Source: Sinosporangium album (GTDB lineage: Bacteria; Actinomycetota; Actinomycetes; Streptosporangiales; Streptosporangiaceae). From it: 64,000 nucleotides of DNA. How positions within the stretch are numbered: the first letter of the stretch is position 1; the number at the start of each line of letters is the position of its first letter. Both the position numbers and the translations under genes were made by a program. Shown piece by piece: positions 1 through 8,854 of this stretch. A model generated the notes under the pieces. It searched no databases, was not told the DNA's origin, and saw only the letters and a list, made by a program, of their open reading frames with translations. Where the stretch lies: NCBI RefSeq assembly GCF_900100605.1, contig NZ_FNCN01000025.1, positions 1-64,000 of the forward strand, written 5' to 3'.

Positions 1-275
1 AACGCCGCCTGCAGGTGGCGCAGCGCCTGCTGCAGCGGAACCGACGACACCTCGAACAGGAAGTCGTAGTCGCCGCCGCGCTTCCACGCGGTCAGCGCGG
101 CCGACGACTCCGCATAGGAGACGCGGCGGCCTTCCAGCCTGTAGGCGCGGGTCCGCTCCTCCAACGCCTTGTTGTAGACGAGGCGGACGCAGCCGAACGT
201 CCGGGCAAGCTCGGCGGCCTGTCCGGGGGTCGGGTGGAAGCGGTACCTGTAGGCCCGCTTCACGATCTGCGCCAC
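1..275 (-). CDS. tnpB: TnpB-type transposon protein, N-terminal part (cut by window edge)
   Basis: Reading leftward from GTG 275, the product begins VAQIVKRAYRYRFHPTP and continues through FGCVRLVYNKALEERT, the N-terminal helix-turn-helix signature of OrfB/TnpB proteins of IS200/IS605 and IS607 elements. TnpB is known as an RNA-guided nuclease related to Cas12 that uses an RNA from the element's right end. Only about 90 residues lie in the window, so the RuvC-like and zinc-finger parts, the guide RNA and any TnpA are outside it. GTG 263 (VKRAYRY) is an alternative start. Whether the gene is intact cannot be judged. Confidence 0.85.
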   Translation of the reverse strand, partial: MAQIVKRAYRYRFHPTPGQAAELARTFGCVRLVYNKALEERTRAYRLEGRRVSYAESSAALTAWKRGGDYDFLFEVSSVPLQQALRHLQAA

Positions 276-424
276 GCCTCGGACCCTATCGCTCGATCGG
301 TCGAGACTCGCGCATATGTTCGTACGGCGTTTCGCCCGGCGGCGGACCGCCTGCCCCTGCCCTGCTCCGCAGGGTGTCCGCTTCCTCCCCCGCCTGAAGG
401 CGGGGGTCTCCTCGGAGATTCCTG
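276..424. mobile_element. probable left-end region of an IS200/IS605-type element
   Basis: This non-coding stretch lies between the tnpB start and the response regulator start. It holds a strong hairpin at 387-406, the kind of subterminal structure found at ends of such single-strand transposons. The exact boundary is not determined because the right end is not visible and these elements make no target duplication. Confidence 0.5.
387..406. repeat. hairpin CCCCCGCCT-GA-AGGCGGGGG
   Basis: This is a perfect 9-bp inverted repeat with a 2-nt loop, 18 bases before the response regulator start codon. It resembles the terminal hairpins of IS200/IS605-type elements. No T-tract follows it in the direction of the regulator gene. 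Confidence 0.7.
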
Positions 425-1108
425 ATGACTATCAGAGTGCTGCTCGTGGACGATCAGCCACTGCTGCGCACCGGATTCCGTCTCATCCTGGAGGCCGAGA
501 CCGACATCACCGTGGTCGGGGAGGCGGGGGACGGCAAGGCCGCCCAGGACCAGTCCCGCGCCCTGCTGCCCGACGTGGTGCTCATGGACATCCGCATGCC
601 CGGCGTCGACGGCATCGAGGCGACGCGGCGCATCGTCAAGGAGGCCACCGGCGGGGCCCACGTGCCCCGGGTGCTCGTGCTCACCACCTTCGACCTCGAC
701 GAGTACATCGTCGAGGCGCTGCGCGCCGGCGCCAGCGGCTTCCTGCTCAAGGACGTGCCGCCCGACGAGCTCGTCCAGGCCATCCGGGTCGTCGCCGGCG
801 GCGACGCCATCGTCGCCCCGAGCGTTACCCGCCGCCTTCTGGACCGTTTCGCGGGCCGCCTGCCCTCGGCGTACCAGCAGAGCCCCCCCGCACGGCTCGA
901 CCGGCTCACCGAGCGTGAGCTGGAAGTCCTCAAGCTCATCGCCCGGGGCATGTCCAACGCCGAGATCGCCGCCAAGCTGGTCGTCAGCGAGACCACCGTC
1001 AAGACCCATGTCGGCAACGTCCTCACCAAGCTCACCCTGCGGGACCGGGTCCAGGCCGTCGTCCTCGCCTACGAGGTGGGCCTCATCACCCCCGGTGCCC
1101 TCCCCTGA
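425..1108 (+). CDS. NarL/FixJ-family two-component response regulator
   Basis: The 227-residue product has a receiver domain (about 1-125) with acidic residues D9 and D10 and phosphoacceptor D55 in VLMDIRMPG. A C-terminal LuxR-type helix-turn-helix (about 160-220) contains LTERELEVLKLIARGMSNAEIA. It should be a cytoplasmic DNA-binding regulator activated by a sensor kinase. No kinase gene is adjacent: upstream is the end of an IS-like element, downstream the convergent oppF only 12 bp away. The start has a good ribosome site (GGAG, 7-nt spacing) that may lie in or at the IS end. The regulon is unknown. Confidence 0.92.
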   Translation: MTIRVLLVDDQPLLRTGFRLILEAETDITVVGEAGDGKAAQDQSRALLPDVVLMDIRMPGVDGIEATRRIVKEATGGAHVPRVLVLTTFDLDEYIVEALRAGASGFLLKDVPPDELVQAIRVVAGGDAIVAPSVTRRLLDRFAGRLPSAYQQSPPARLDRLTERELEVLKLIARGMSNAEIAAKLVVSETTVKTHVGNVLTKLTLRDRVQAVVLAYEVGLITPGALP

Positions 1109-1120
1109 CCTGGCGCCGGG

Positions 1121-2143
1121 TCACCCGGCGGTCGGCTCCGGCACGCCGTCGGGGACGGCGGGCGCGTTCTCGGGGAAGTGGCAGGCCACCTGGTGCCCGT
1201 CGGCGCGTTCGGCGAGCACGGGCTCGACGGTCTTGCACACGTCCTGGGCCTTCCAGCAGCGCGTGTGGAACCGGCAGGCCGGGGGCGGGTTCAGCGGGCT
1301 CGGGACGTCGCCCTGGAGCCGGATGCGCTCGCGCTCCGACCGGCCCCTCGGGTCGGGGATGGGGACGGCCGACAGGAGCGCGTTGGTGTAGGGGTGCAGG
1401 GGGGCCGTGTAGAGGCTCTTGCGCCGGCCGATCTCGACGATCTTGCCGAGGTACATCACGGCGACGCGGTCGCTGATGTGGCGCACGACGGACAGGTCGT
1501 GGGCGATGACGACGTAGGTCAGGCCGAGTTCCTCCTGGAGGTCGGCGAGGAGGTTGACGACCTGCGCCTGGATGGACACGTCCAAGGCCGACACCGGCTC
1601 GTCGGCGATGATCAGTCTCGGTTTGAGGGCGAGGGTGCGGGCGATGCCGATGCGCTGCCGCTGGCCGCCGGAGAACTCGTGCGGGTAGCGGTTGTAGTGC
1701 TCGGGGTTGAGCCCGACGAGGGCGAGGATGTCCTGGACCGCGCGTTTGACGCCGTGCTCGGTTTTGATGCCCTGGATGTGGAACGGCGCGCCCACGATCG
1801 TGCCGACGGTGTGGCGGGGGTTCAGCGACGAGTAGGGGTCCTGGAAGATCATCTGCATGTCGCGGCGCAGCGGCCGGAGCCTCTTCTGCGACATGTGGGT
1901 GATGTCCTGGCCCTCGAACACGACCGTCCCGCCGCTCGGTTCGAGCAGCCGGGTGATGAGCCGTCCGGTGGTCGTCTTGCCGCACCCCGACTCGCCGACC
2001 ACGCCGAGCGTCTCGCCCTGCATGACGTCGAAGCTCACCCCGTCGACGGCCTTGACGGCGCCGACCTGGCGCTTCAGCAGTCCTTTGGTCACGGGGAAGT
2101 GCTTGCTCAGGTCCGTGACGGACAGGAGCGGCTCAGCGGACAT
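1121..2143 (-). CDS. oppF: peptide ABC transporter ATP-binding protein OppF/DppF
   Basis: A 340-residue ATPase of the dipeptide/oligopeptide importer family. Walker [10 protein letters not shown] is at 50-58, followed by the signature [15 protein letters not shown] and Walker B LIIADEP. The C-terminal oligopeptide-transporter extension carries the cysteine-containing segment [14 protein letters not shown]. It powers import together with OppD and is the last gene of the oppC-A-B-D-F operon. The start is ATG, 114 bp after oppD; that gap holds G-rich short repeats. Confidence 0.93.
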   Translation of the reverse strand: MSAEPLLSVTDLSKHFPVTKGLLKRQVGAVKAVDGVSFDVMQGETLGVVGESGCGKTTTGRLITRLLEPSGGTVVFEGQDITHMSQKRLRPLRRDMQMIFQDPYSSLNPRHTVGTIVGAPFHIQGIKTEHGVKRAVQDILALVGLNPEHYNRYPHEFSGGQRQRIGIARTLALKPRLIIADEPVSALDVSIQAQVVNLLADLQEELGLTYVVIAHDLSVVRHISDRVAVMYLGKIVEIGRRKSLYTAPLHPYTNALLSAVPIPDPRGRSERERIRLQGDVPSPLNPPPACRFHTRCWKAQDVCKTVEPVLAERADGHQVACHFPENAPAVPDGVPEPTAG

Positions 2144-2257
2144 GGTTCATCCTCTTCGGCGTGCGGTGAGGCGCGAGGTGAGATGCGGGGGCAGGTGCAG
2201 GGCCGGGTGCAGGGCCGGATGCAGGGCCAGGTGCGGGGCGAGGTTCGCGGGGGGTGC
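2144..2257. repeat. short tandem repeats between oppD and oppF
   Basis: On the plus strand this gap contains repeated blocks of GCAGGGCCGGGT, GCAGGGCCGGAT and GCAGGGCCAGGT type, about 12 bp each. They are a minor simple repeat within the operon, of unknown effect. Confidence 0.6.
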
Positions 2258-3352
2258 TCACGTCGTCTCCAGCATCGGCTTGACGTCGTTCTCCCAGAGT
2301 GAGCGCCGTTCCGCGGGCGGCATGTGGCAGCGGACCATATGGCCCCCGTGGCCGCCATGGCCCCCGTGTCCGGCGCGCGTCTCAAGCAGTTCGGGCACCT
2401 CGGTCGCGGCGCGGTCTCCGGTGCGGTCGGCGTAGGGGCAGCGGGGGCTGAACACGCATCCGGGGGGAACGTTGATCAGGGACGGCGGGGTGCCCTTGAT
2501 GGGCAGCAGCCGTTCGGTCGGCTCGCGGTCCAGCCGGGGCATCGAGCTCAGCAGCCCCCACGTGTAGGGGTGTTCGGGGCGGTAGAAGATGTCGTCGGTG
2601 GAGCCGTACTCGATGCATGCGCCGCCGTACATCACCAGGATGTCGTCCGACAGCTCGGCCACGACGCCGAGGTCGTGGGTGATGATGATCAGGGCGGAGT
2701 CGAACTCGCGCTGGAGGTCGCGCATCAGGTCGAGGATCTGCGCCTGCACCGTCACGTCGAGCGCGGTGGTGGGTTCGTCGGCGATGAGCAGTTCGGGGTC
2801 GCAGGACAGCGCCATCGCGATCATCGCGCGCTGGCGCATGCCGCCGGAGAACTCGTGAGGGTAGTCGTCCACGCGGCGGTCCGGCTGGGGGATGCCGACG
2901 CGCCCGAGCATGTCGACCGCGTGCTTGCGGGCGACCGCCTTGGTGACCTTGTTGTGGATGCGGTACGCCTCGATGATCTGGTTGCCGACCGTGTAGTAGG
3001 GGTGCATGGCGGACAGCGGATCCTGGAAGATCATCGCCATCTTCTTGCCGCGCAACGCCCGGACGGCGTCCGGGGGCGCGGTCACGAGTTCCTCGCCGTC
3101 CAGCCAGATCTCGCCGGACACGCGAGCGTTGCGCCGGTTGTGCAGGCCGAGGATGCCGAGACTGGTGACGCTCTTGCCGGATCCGGACTCGCCCACGATG
3201 CCGAGGGTCTTGCCGCGGTCGAGCCGGAACGACAGGCCGTCGACGCTTTTGACCAGGCCGTCGTCGGTCGGGAAGTGGATGCGCAGGTCGCGGAGTTCGA
3301 GGTACGACGGGGGCGCCGGCGAGGCGTCCGCGGAGTTGTCCGCACGGCTCAA
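2258..3352 (-). CDS. oppD: peptide ABC transporter ATP-binding protein OppD/DppD
   Basis: A 364-residue importer ATPase with Walker A GESGSGKS at 54-61, signature [15 protein letters not shown], Walker B LLIADEP and the C-terminal extension [15 protein letters not shown]. It pairs with OppF on the cytoplasmic face of the permease. The start is TTG, overlapping the oppB stop (TTGA), which indicates translational coupling. Oddly, the tail inserts a His-Gly run ([12 protein letters not shown]) before the conserved VRCHMP motif. Such a run could bind metal, but this is not usual for the family and may be repeat slippage. Confidence 0.93.
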   Translation of the reverse strand: MSRADNSADASPAPPSYLELRDLRIHFPTDDGLVKSVDGLSFRLDRGKTLGIVGESGSGKSVTSLGILGLHNRRNARVSGEIWLDGEELVTAPPDAVRALRGKKMAMIFQDPLSAMHPYYTVGNQIIEAYRIHNKVTKAVARKHAVDMLGRVGIPQPDRRVDDYPHEFSGGMRQRAMIAMALSCDPELLIADEPTTALDVTVQAQILDLMRDLQREFDSALIIITHDLGVVAELSDDILVMYGGACIEYGSTDDIFYRPEHPYTWGLLSSMPRLDREPTERLLPIKGTPPSLINVPPGCVFSPRCPYADRTGDRAATEVPELLETRAGHGGHGGHGGHMVRCHMPPAERRSLWENDVKPMLETT

Positions 3353-4368
3353 GACAGCCTCACTCTCGGGTCGACCACCGCGTAGAGGAGGTCCACGATC
3401 AGGTTCGCCGCGATCACGAACACGGCGGTCAGCAGGGTGACGCCCATGACCTTCGGCAGGTCGTTGTTGGTGATCGCGTCCACGGCGTATTTACCCAGCC
3501 CCTGCAAGGAGTACGTGCTCTCCGTGAGTACGGCACCGCCGATGAGCAGCCCGAAGTCCAGGCCGAAGATGGTGACGATCGGGGTGAGGGCTCCCCGCAG
3601 GCCGTGCTTGGCGACCACGGTGCGCTCGGGCAGTCCCTTGGCTCGTGCCGTACGGATGTAATCCTCGTTCATGGTGTCGAGCATCCCCGCCCGAGTAAGT
3701 CGGGCATATCCGGCGGCGAAGAGGAAGGCCAGTGTGATCCACGGAAGGATCAGGTTGTATGCCCACTCAATGGGATTCTCGGTAATGGGCGTGTAATGCC
3801 CGCCTTGGGCGAATATCGAGAACGGATTTCCGTAACTCAACACCACCAGGGATATCAGCCCGGTGAAGAAGATGGGCAGTGACACGCCCGCCAGCGCGAC
3901 CGTCATGGCGGCCCGGTCGAACAGGCTCCCGCGTCTGAGCGCCGACAGCACGCCGATCGAGACGCCGGCGAGCACCCAGATGACCGCCGCGCCGACCGCG
4001 AGCGACAGTGTCACCGGGAACCGGTCGATCAGATCGTTCAGGACGGGCTGGCGGGTGATGAAGGAGTACCCCAGGCAGGGGGCGGGGCACTTCTCGACGC
4101 CGGGGCCGTAGTCGTATTCGGCGCCGAAGACGATGCCCTTGATGTAGTTGCCGTACTGCACGACGACCGGATCGTTGAATCCGAGCCGTTCGGCCGCCAG
4201 CTTGGCGGTCTCGGCGTTCGCCGTCCTGCCGACGTAGCGGCTGGCCATGCCCTCCGGTGTCGCCCCCGCGAGCCGCGGCACCAGAAAGAAGATCGCGAAG
4301 GTGACCATGCTCACGATGAGGAGCATGAGGATCGCCGCGATCAGGCGCCTGATGATGTATGTGACCAC
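3349..4368 (-). CDS. oppB: peptide ABC transporter permease OppB/DppB
   Basis: A 339-residue inner-membrane permease. It has an N-terminal membrane segment (TYIIRRLIAAILMLLIVSMV), a periplasmic loop of about 80 residues, and a BPD_transp_1 domain with the EAA-type loop GMLDTMNEDYIRTARAKGL. It forms the translocation channel with OppC. Its stop overlaps the oppD start. Unusually, the substrate-binding protein gene lies directly upstream, between the two permease genes. Confidence 0.93.
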   Translation of the reverse strand: MVTYIIRRLIAAILMLLIVSMVTFAIFFLVPRLAGATPEGMASRYVGRTANAETAKLAAERLGFNDPVVVQYGNYIKGIVFGAEYDYGPGVEKCPAPCLGYSFITRQPVLNDLIDRFPVTLSLAVGAAVIWVLAGVSIGVLSALRRGSLFDRAAMTVALAGVSLPIFFTGLISLVVLSYGNPFSIFAQGGHYTPITENPIEWAYNLILPWITLAFLFAAGYARLTRAGMLDTMNEDYIRTARAKGLPERTVVAKHGLRGALTPIVTIFGLDFGLLIGGAVLTESTYSLQGLGKYAVDAITNNDLPKVMGVTLLTAVFVIAANLIVDLLYAVVDPRVRLS

Positions 4369-4460
4369 AGTGCCCGGCCCCGGTGTCCGCCGGGGATTTC
4401 CTCCCCGGCGGACACCCTCGCCTTCACCTGCCTAACTACTCGTTGACGTGGCCGTTGCCG

Positions 4461-6224
4461 CTACTGCTGCACGCCGAGACCGACGTAGTCGTACATCTGC
4501 TGACTGTCGCTGGCGTAGACGTTCGTCAGCCCCTTACCGCGGACGAGGAGCGTCTTGGCCCACACACCGGGCAGGATGACCGCCTCCTCCATGACGCGCT
4601 TGTCGATCTGCGCCCAGATCGGCAGCCGCTTGGCGGCGTCGGGCTCGGTGAGCGACTTGTCGATCAGGGCGTCGACATCCGGGATGCGGACGCTGGTGTT
4701 GGAGGAGCCGCCACCCGGACGGATAACGCGGCTGTCCACGATCTGCTGGAGGAAGCCGTAGCCGTCGGGGTAGTCCGAGCCCCAGCCGTTGATGACCAGA
4801 CCCAGCTTGTTCTCCACGACGAACGACGGCTTACCGGCGTAGAGCGAGAAGTAGTCGCCCTGCGGGTACGGCTTGAGCGTCAGCTTGATGCCGGCCCGGC
4901 CGAGGGCCTGCTGAAGGGCCTCCGCGGTCGCCTTCTCCTTGGGCCGCTCGGCGCGGTAGGAGATGTTGGTCTCGAAGCCGTTCGGCTGTCCGCACTTGGC
5001 CAGATGCTCCTTGGCCTTGTTCAGGTCGCCGGTGTTGTCGGCGCCGGCCGGGTAGAGGTCGAACCTCTCGAAGCCCGGCACCGTCGGAGGCAGCAGGCCC
5101 GTGGCGATCTCGCCGCCGGCGAACTCGCCGCCGAACGCGGCCTGGTAGCCGGCGCGGTCGGTGGCGTAGAGGACGGCCTTGCGGCAGTCGATGTTGTCGA
5201 GCGGCTTCACCGTGGGGTTGACCGAGGTGTACCAGAGCCGCTGCTGCGCCACGTTGTCGGTGCCGCCCTTCAGGTTCTGGTCCTGCAGGACACGGCCCTG
5301 CGCGGCGGAGCTCACGCCGTTGCCGGTGACGTCCACATGGATGTCACCCGAGAGCAGGCGGTTGTCCATGTCGTCGGCGTTGACCTTGAGCTGGACCTCG
5401 ATCCTGTCGGGCAGCGCGGGCCGATTCGGGTCGTCCCCCCAATGGGGGTTGCGGACGAGGCTGAAGCCCTTGCCGATCTCGTTCTTCTCGAACATGTACG
5501 GGCCCGAGGAGATCACGTGCTCCTGGTACTTCGAGCCCGTGTCCTTGGCCTCGGGGACCGGCATCGTGACCGGCATCTGGGCCAGGTAGTCGAAGCCGGA
5601 GTAGGGCTGCTTCAATTTGAAGACGATCGTGTGGTCGTCGGGGGTCTCGATGGCCGAGTCGACGTCGGCGCCCTTGGACTTGTAGGGGCCCTTGTAGTCC
5701 TTCGGCCAATTGAGCATGGTGTTCAGGTACGTCGGGCCGTTCGGGAACGTCTCCCGGTCGATCGACCTCTGCACCGCGTACTTCACGTCCTTGGACGTGA
5801 TCGGGCTGCCGTCCTCGTACTTCAGGCCCTTGCGGAGGGTATAGGTCCACGTCTTGAAGTCGTCACTCGGCTTGCCGAGGCTCTCGGCCAGGTCTGGCAC
5901 CACGGTGCTGCCATCGGGTCCGGGGGCGGACTTGAACATCACCAGGGCGCGGCCGTACAGCCGGATGAAGTTCCAGGTGTAGGCGTAGTACGTATCGGCC
6001 GGGTCAAGAGAGTCCCACTCGCCGGGGTTGGCGAACTTGAGGGTGCCGCCCTTCTTGGTGGACGGGTTGAACGCCGCGGTCAGGGCCGCGTTGAAACTGC
6101 CCTTGGCCTCCGCGGGCTTGCTCCCGCCGCCACTCGACTCGGTTCCTCCTCCTCCGCAGGCGGAAAGGCCCAGGGCGAGCACGGCCCCCAGAGCAATCGT
6201 TGCCAGTGTGGGTTTTCTCTTCAT
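4461..6224 (-). CDS. oppA: peptide ABC transporter substrate-binding lipoprotein (SBP family 5)
   Basis: The product has a lipoprotein signal with lipobox LSAC followed by GGGG, then a mature family-5 solute-binding domain (GGTLKFANPGEWDSLDP near the start, YKGPYKSKGADVDSAIETPD in the middle). It should be tethered outside the membrane and deliver oligopeptides to OppBC. ATG 6224 (MKRKPTLA) gives a standard signal peptide; GTG 6236 is an in-frame alternative 12 bases upstream. Length of about 587 residues is normal. The precise substrate cannot be read from the sequence. Confidence 0.92.
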   Translation of the reverse strand: MKRKPTLATIALGAVLALGLSACGGGGTESSGGGSKPAEAKGSFNAALTAAFNPSTKKGGTLKFANPGEWDSLDPADTYYAYTWNFIRLYGRALVMFKSAPGPDGSTVVPDLAESLGKPSDDFKTWTYTLRKGLKYEDGSPITSKDVKYAVQRSIDRETFPNGPTYLNTMLNWPKDYKGPYKSKGADVDSAIETPDDHTIVFKLKQPYSGFDYLAQMPVTMPVPEAKDTGSKYQEHVISSGPYMFEKNEIGKGFSLVRNPHWGDDPNRPALPDRIEVQLKVNADDMDNRLLSGDIHVDVTGNGVSSAAQGRVLQDQNLKGGTDNVAQQRLWYTSVNPTVKPLDNIDCRKAVLYATDRAGYQAAFGGEFAGGEIATGLLPPTVPGFERFDLYPAGADNTGDLNKAKEHLAKCGQPNGFETNISYRAERPKEKATAEALQQALGRAGIKLTLKPYPQGDYFSLYAGKPSFVVENKLGLVINGWGSDYPDGYGFLQQIVDSRVIRPGGGSSNTSVRIPDVDALIDKSLTEPDAAKRLPIWAQIDKRVMEEAVILPGVWAKTLLVRGKGLTNVYASDSQQMYDYVGLGVQQ

Positions 6225-6283
6225 GTAGCGGAACACACCCCTCGTTGGTAGGAACTGCGGACGGGCTGGTCAGGACGTCACGC

Positions 6284-7267
6284 TCAGCGAGCGCGCGGGT
6301 CGAGGGCGTCCCTCAGGCCGTCCCCGAAGAGGTTGAAGGCCAGGACCGTGAGGAAGATCGCGAGCCCGGGGAAGATCGCGAAGTGCGGGATGGTGTAGTA
6401 GCGCACCGCGTCGGCGAGCATCCCGCCCCACGTCGGCGTCGGCGGGCGCACCCCGACGCCGAGGAAGGACAGGGCCGCCTCGAACAGGATGTTCGTCGGG
6501 ATCAGCAGCGTGGCGTAGATCAGGATCGGCGCCATGAGGTTCGGCAGCAGCTCGCGGAAGACGATGTACGGCGTGCGCGCTCCCAGGCTCCGCGCCGCGT
6601 CGACGAACTCCCGCTCACGTAGCGACAGGGTCTGGCCCCGGATGATCCTCGCGATGTAGGGCCAGTTGAAGAAGCCGATGATGAAGACCAGGAGCGCGAT
6701 CCGGAGCGCGTCTCCGGACAGGCCGAGCGCCTCGTCGGGCACGACGCCGGCGAGCGCGATGGCGAACACCAGGATCGGGAAGGCGAGGAAGACGTCCATC
6801 GCCCGGCTGATCAGGGTGTCGACCCATCCGCCCATGAAGCCCGCGATGACGCCGAGAACCGTGCCGATCACCACCGACAGCAGGGTGGCGAGGAAGGCGA
6901 TCAGGAGGGACACGCGCGCGCCGTAGACGACGCGGCTGAAGATGTCGCGCCCGTTCTGCGGCTCGACACCGAAGAGGAAGTCGGTGCTGATGCCGCCGAA
7001 GGCGCCCTTCGGCACCTGGGTCGTGGCGTCCACCATGCTGCGGTGGTGCTCCAGCGGCGGGTGTCCGAGCAGGCCCACGATGACCGGGGCGAAGACCGCG
7101 ACGAGCACCAGGAAGACCACGACCCCCAGGCCGGCCATCGCCACCCGGTCTCGCTTGAGGCGCGCCCAGGCGATTTGACTGAGGGACCTTCCCTGGATCG
7201 CCACGCCCCCGCCCGACACGGGAGGAGCGACCCCCTCCCCTGGTGAAACGTCGAGCGGTGCGGTCAT
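6284..7267 (-). CDS. oppC: peptide ABC transporter permease OppC/DppC
   Basis: A permease of about 327 residues with an N-terminal OppC_N segment (LKRDRVAMAGLGVVVFLVLV) and a BPD_transp_1 domain whose coupling loop reads FVDAARSLGARTPYIVFREL. The chosen start is ATG 7267 because AGGGGG lies 8 nt before it; TTG 7294 is an in-frame alternative. It is the first gene of the opp operon, so the operon promoter should lie in the 7268-7525 gap. Confidence 0.92.
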   Translation of the reverse strand: MTAPLDVSPGEGVAPPVSGGGVAIQGRSLSQIAWARLKRDRVAMAGLGVVVFLVLVAVFAPVIVGLLGHPPLEHHRSMVDATTQVPKGAFGGISTDFLFGVEPQNGRDIFSRVVYGARVSLLIAFLATLLSVVIGTVLGVIAGFMGGWVDTLISRAMDVFLAFPILVFAIALAGVVPDEALGLSGDALRIALLVFIIGFFNWPYIARIIRGQTLSLREREFVDAARSLGARTPYIVFRELLPNLMAPILIYATLLIPTNILFEAALSFLGVGVRPPTPTWGGMLADAVRYYTIPHFAIFPGLAIFLTVLAFNLFGDGLRDALDPRAR

Positions 7268-7525
7268 TTCCCAGGCCCCCTGAGCGCCAGACAACAGAGT
7301 CCGGCCGCCATGACACCCACGGTAAAGGTGACATGTCGGCAGAGATCCGAAGTGCGGACCTCAGGAGGCAGAATCTATGGGCCGGGCGGCTCTGACCAGC
7401 CCCTTGACACAGGCTGTGGCTTAACCGTGATTCCGGCGAAACTCATTCGTTTTGATCTTATGGGAAATGTCTGGACGGCGTTTTAGTTACGTCTCGGAAC
7501 TGTGACACCAAAAGCCGAAACAAAC
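7268..7525. promoter_or_regulatory. leader region upstream of the opp operon
   Basis: This 258-bp gap separates the opp operon from the next minus-strand gene. It includes an AT-richer stretch (about 7430-7530), unlike its surroundings, which is the likely place for the operon promoter. No single -35/-10 pair is convincing. On the opposite strand it contains a tiny reading frame with a perfect ribosome site (7377-7424). Confidence 0.4.
7377..7424 (+). CDS. candidate 15-residue small ORF
   Basis: ATG 7377 is preceded by a perfect AGGAGG at 7363-7368 with 8-nt spacing. It opens a 15-codon frame (MGRAALTSPLTQAVA) ending in TAA. It lies antisense to the opp leader and has no plus-strand gene after it for several kilobases. 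The frame is short enough to occur by chance; only the ribosome site makes it worth noting. Confidence 0.2.
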   Translation: MGRAALTSPLTQAVA

Positions 7526-8032
7526 TTAACTGATGCCTCTCCGACGGAGGATGTCCTCGATGTCGGAGAAGTCGTCGTCGGCCGCCTGCTTGCGGCCCTG
7601 CGGCACCTGGGGACGCTGCGGCGCGGCGGGCGCCTGCTTCCGGCCCGCGGGCGTGGCGGGCCCTGCCGAGGGCGCCGCGGTGGAAGCGGCGCCGCCCTTG
7701 GCGGCCCTGCGTGAGGCGCGCGTGGACCCGCCGCCCTTGGTGTACAGCACACCGGAGACGAGGTAGAGCACGACCGCGAGCCCCGTCAGGGCCACCCCGG
7801 CCCACACCGACGGCGAGAAGACCAGGCCCGTGAAGAAGCCGACGATGGCGGAGCCGACGTTCCACAGCGTCTGCACGGCGCCCAGCAGGTAGGCCGCGAG
7901 CGGCACGAGCGACCAGGCCGCAGCACGCAGCCCCGCCGCCACGCCCTTGCGCCGCAACGCGAGGAAGCTGAGCACCAGCCCCACCGCGGTCAGCCCGGCG
8001 CACAGCGGGAACCATGCGATCTGGTCGTACAT
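7526..8032 (-). CDS. uncharacterised actinobacterial membrane protein
   Basis: About 168 residues from ATG 8032, which has GGGGG upstream; ATG 8068 is an alternative. There are three hydrophobic segments (about 5-25, 40-60, 75-95), then an Ala/Pro/Lys-rich linker and a conserved-looking acidic tail ending DDDFSDIEDILRRRGIS. I recognise the general type from actinobacterial genomes but no function. It precedes the opp operon on the same strand with a 258-bp gap, so it is probably a separate unit. Confidence 0.7.
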   Translation of the reverse strand: MYDQIAWFPLCAGLTAVGLVLSFLALRRKGVAAGLRAAAWSLVPLAAYLLGAVQTLWNVGSAIVGFFTGLVFSPSVWAGVALTGLAVVLYLVSGVLYTKGGGSTRASRRAAKGGAASTAAPSAGPATPAGRKQAPAAPQRPQVPQGRKQAADDDFSDIEDILRRRGIS

Positions 8033-8120
8033 CGGTGCCGCCCCCTTCGTCGCGTCCTGCCATTCCATCCTGGCACGCGGACGCGCGGCGCACGCTCCTC
8101 CTCAGGGAGGGGAAATCCCC

Positions 8121-8762
8121 CTAAGGGATGAGCGACCTCAAAAACGGCAGATCCACGTCCAGAAGCGAGGAGACGACGACGCGTCCCGGCACGGGTTCGA
8201 TGGGGAGCAGGCTGGGCACGGCCACCACCTGGCATCCCGCCGCCGACGCCGCGGCCACGCCGTTCGGGGAGTCCTCCAGCACCACGCTGCGCGCGGGCCG
8301 CGCCCCGACGAGGGCGCACGCCTTCAGATAGGGCTCCGGATCGGGCTTCGGGCACCGTACGTCCCCGGCGGTCACGATCGCGTCGAACCGGTCGCGGCCG
8401 ACGCTCTCGAGCACGGCGTCGGCGATCTCCGGCAGAGACGACGTCACCAGCGCCACCGGCACCCCCGCCTCTACCACGGAGGTCAGCAGCTCCAGAGCGC
8501 CCGGCATCACCTCGACGCCCTCGCCGAGGCGGCGGAGCATCCCGTCGATGAGCCACTGCCGTACGGCGTGCGCCGGGACGTCCGCCCCCGACACCGCGAG
8601 CATGTAGTCGACCGCGCGCTCCATCGAGCCGCCGACCAGGTTCCGCTGGTGCTCGTGGCTCCACTCGCCGCCCAGGCGCTCCATGACCTCGGTCTCGACA
8701 CGCAGCCAGACCTTCTCGGTGTCGGCCAGCAGCCCGTCCATGTCGAAGAAGACAGCGTCCAC
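8121..8762 (-). CDS. HAD-superfamily hydrolase, beta-phosphoglucomutase-like
   Basis: The N-terminal motif FFDMDGLLADTE gives nucleophile D7 and acid/base D9. A later ALVTSSLPE (motif II) and CPKPDPEPYL with VLEDSPNG (motifs III and IV) complete a HAD subfamily IA fold with an alpha-helical cap. The substrate is probably a small phosphorylated metabolite. GTG 8762 is chosen for the AGAGG 5 nt upstream; GTG 8792 would add 10 residues. It follows metH by about 90 bp on the same strand and may be co-transcribed. Confidence 0.88.
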   Translation of the reverse strand: MDAVFFDMDGLLADTEKVWLRVETEVMERLGGEWSHEHQRNLVGGSMERAVDYMLAVSGADVPAHAVRQWLIDGMLRRLGEGVEVMPGALELLTSVVEAGVPVALVTSSLPEIADAVLESVGRDRFDAIVTAGDVRCPKPDPEPYLKACALVGARPARSVVLEDSPNGVAAASAAGCQVVAVPSLLPIEPVPGRVVVSSLLDVDLPFLRSLIP

Positions 8763-8854
8763 TCTCGCCTCTAACCCCTCGTCGTGTTTCACATGCCGGA
8801 AAAGCTCCGCCCGGGACGGCCCCGGCGCGGAGACGATCAGGAGACGGATGTTCG

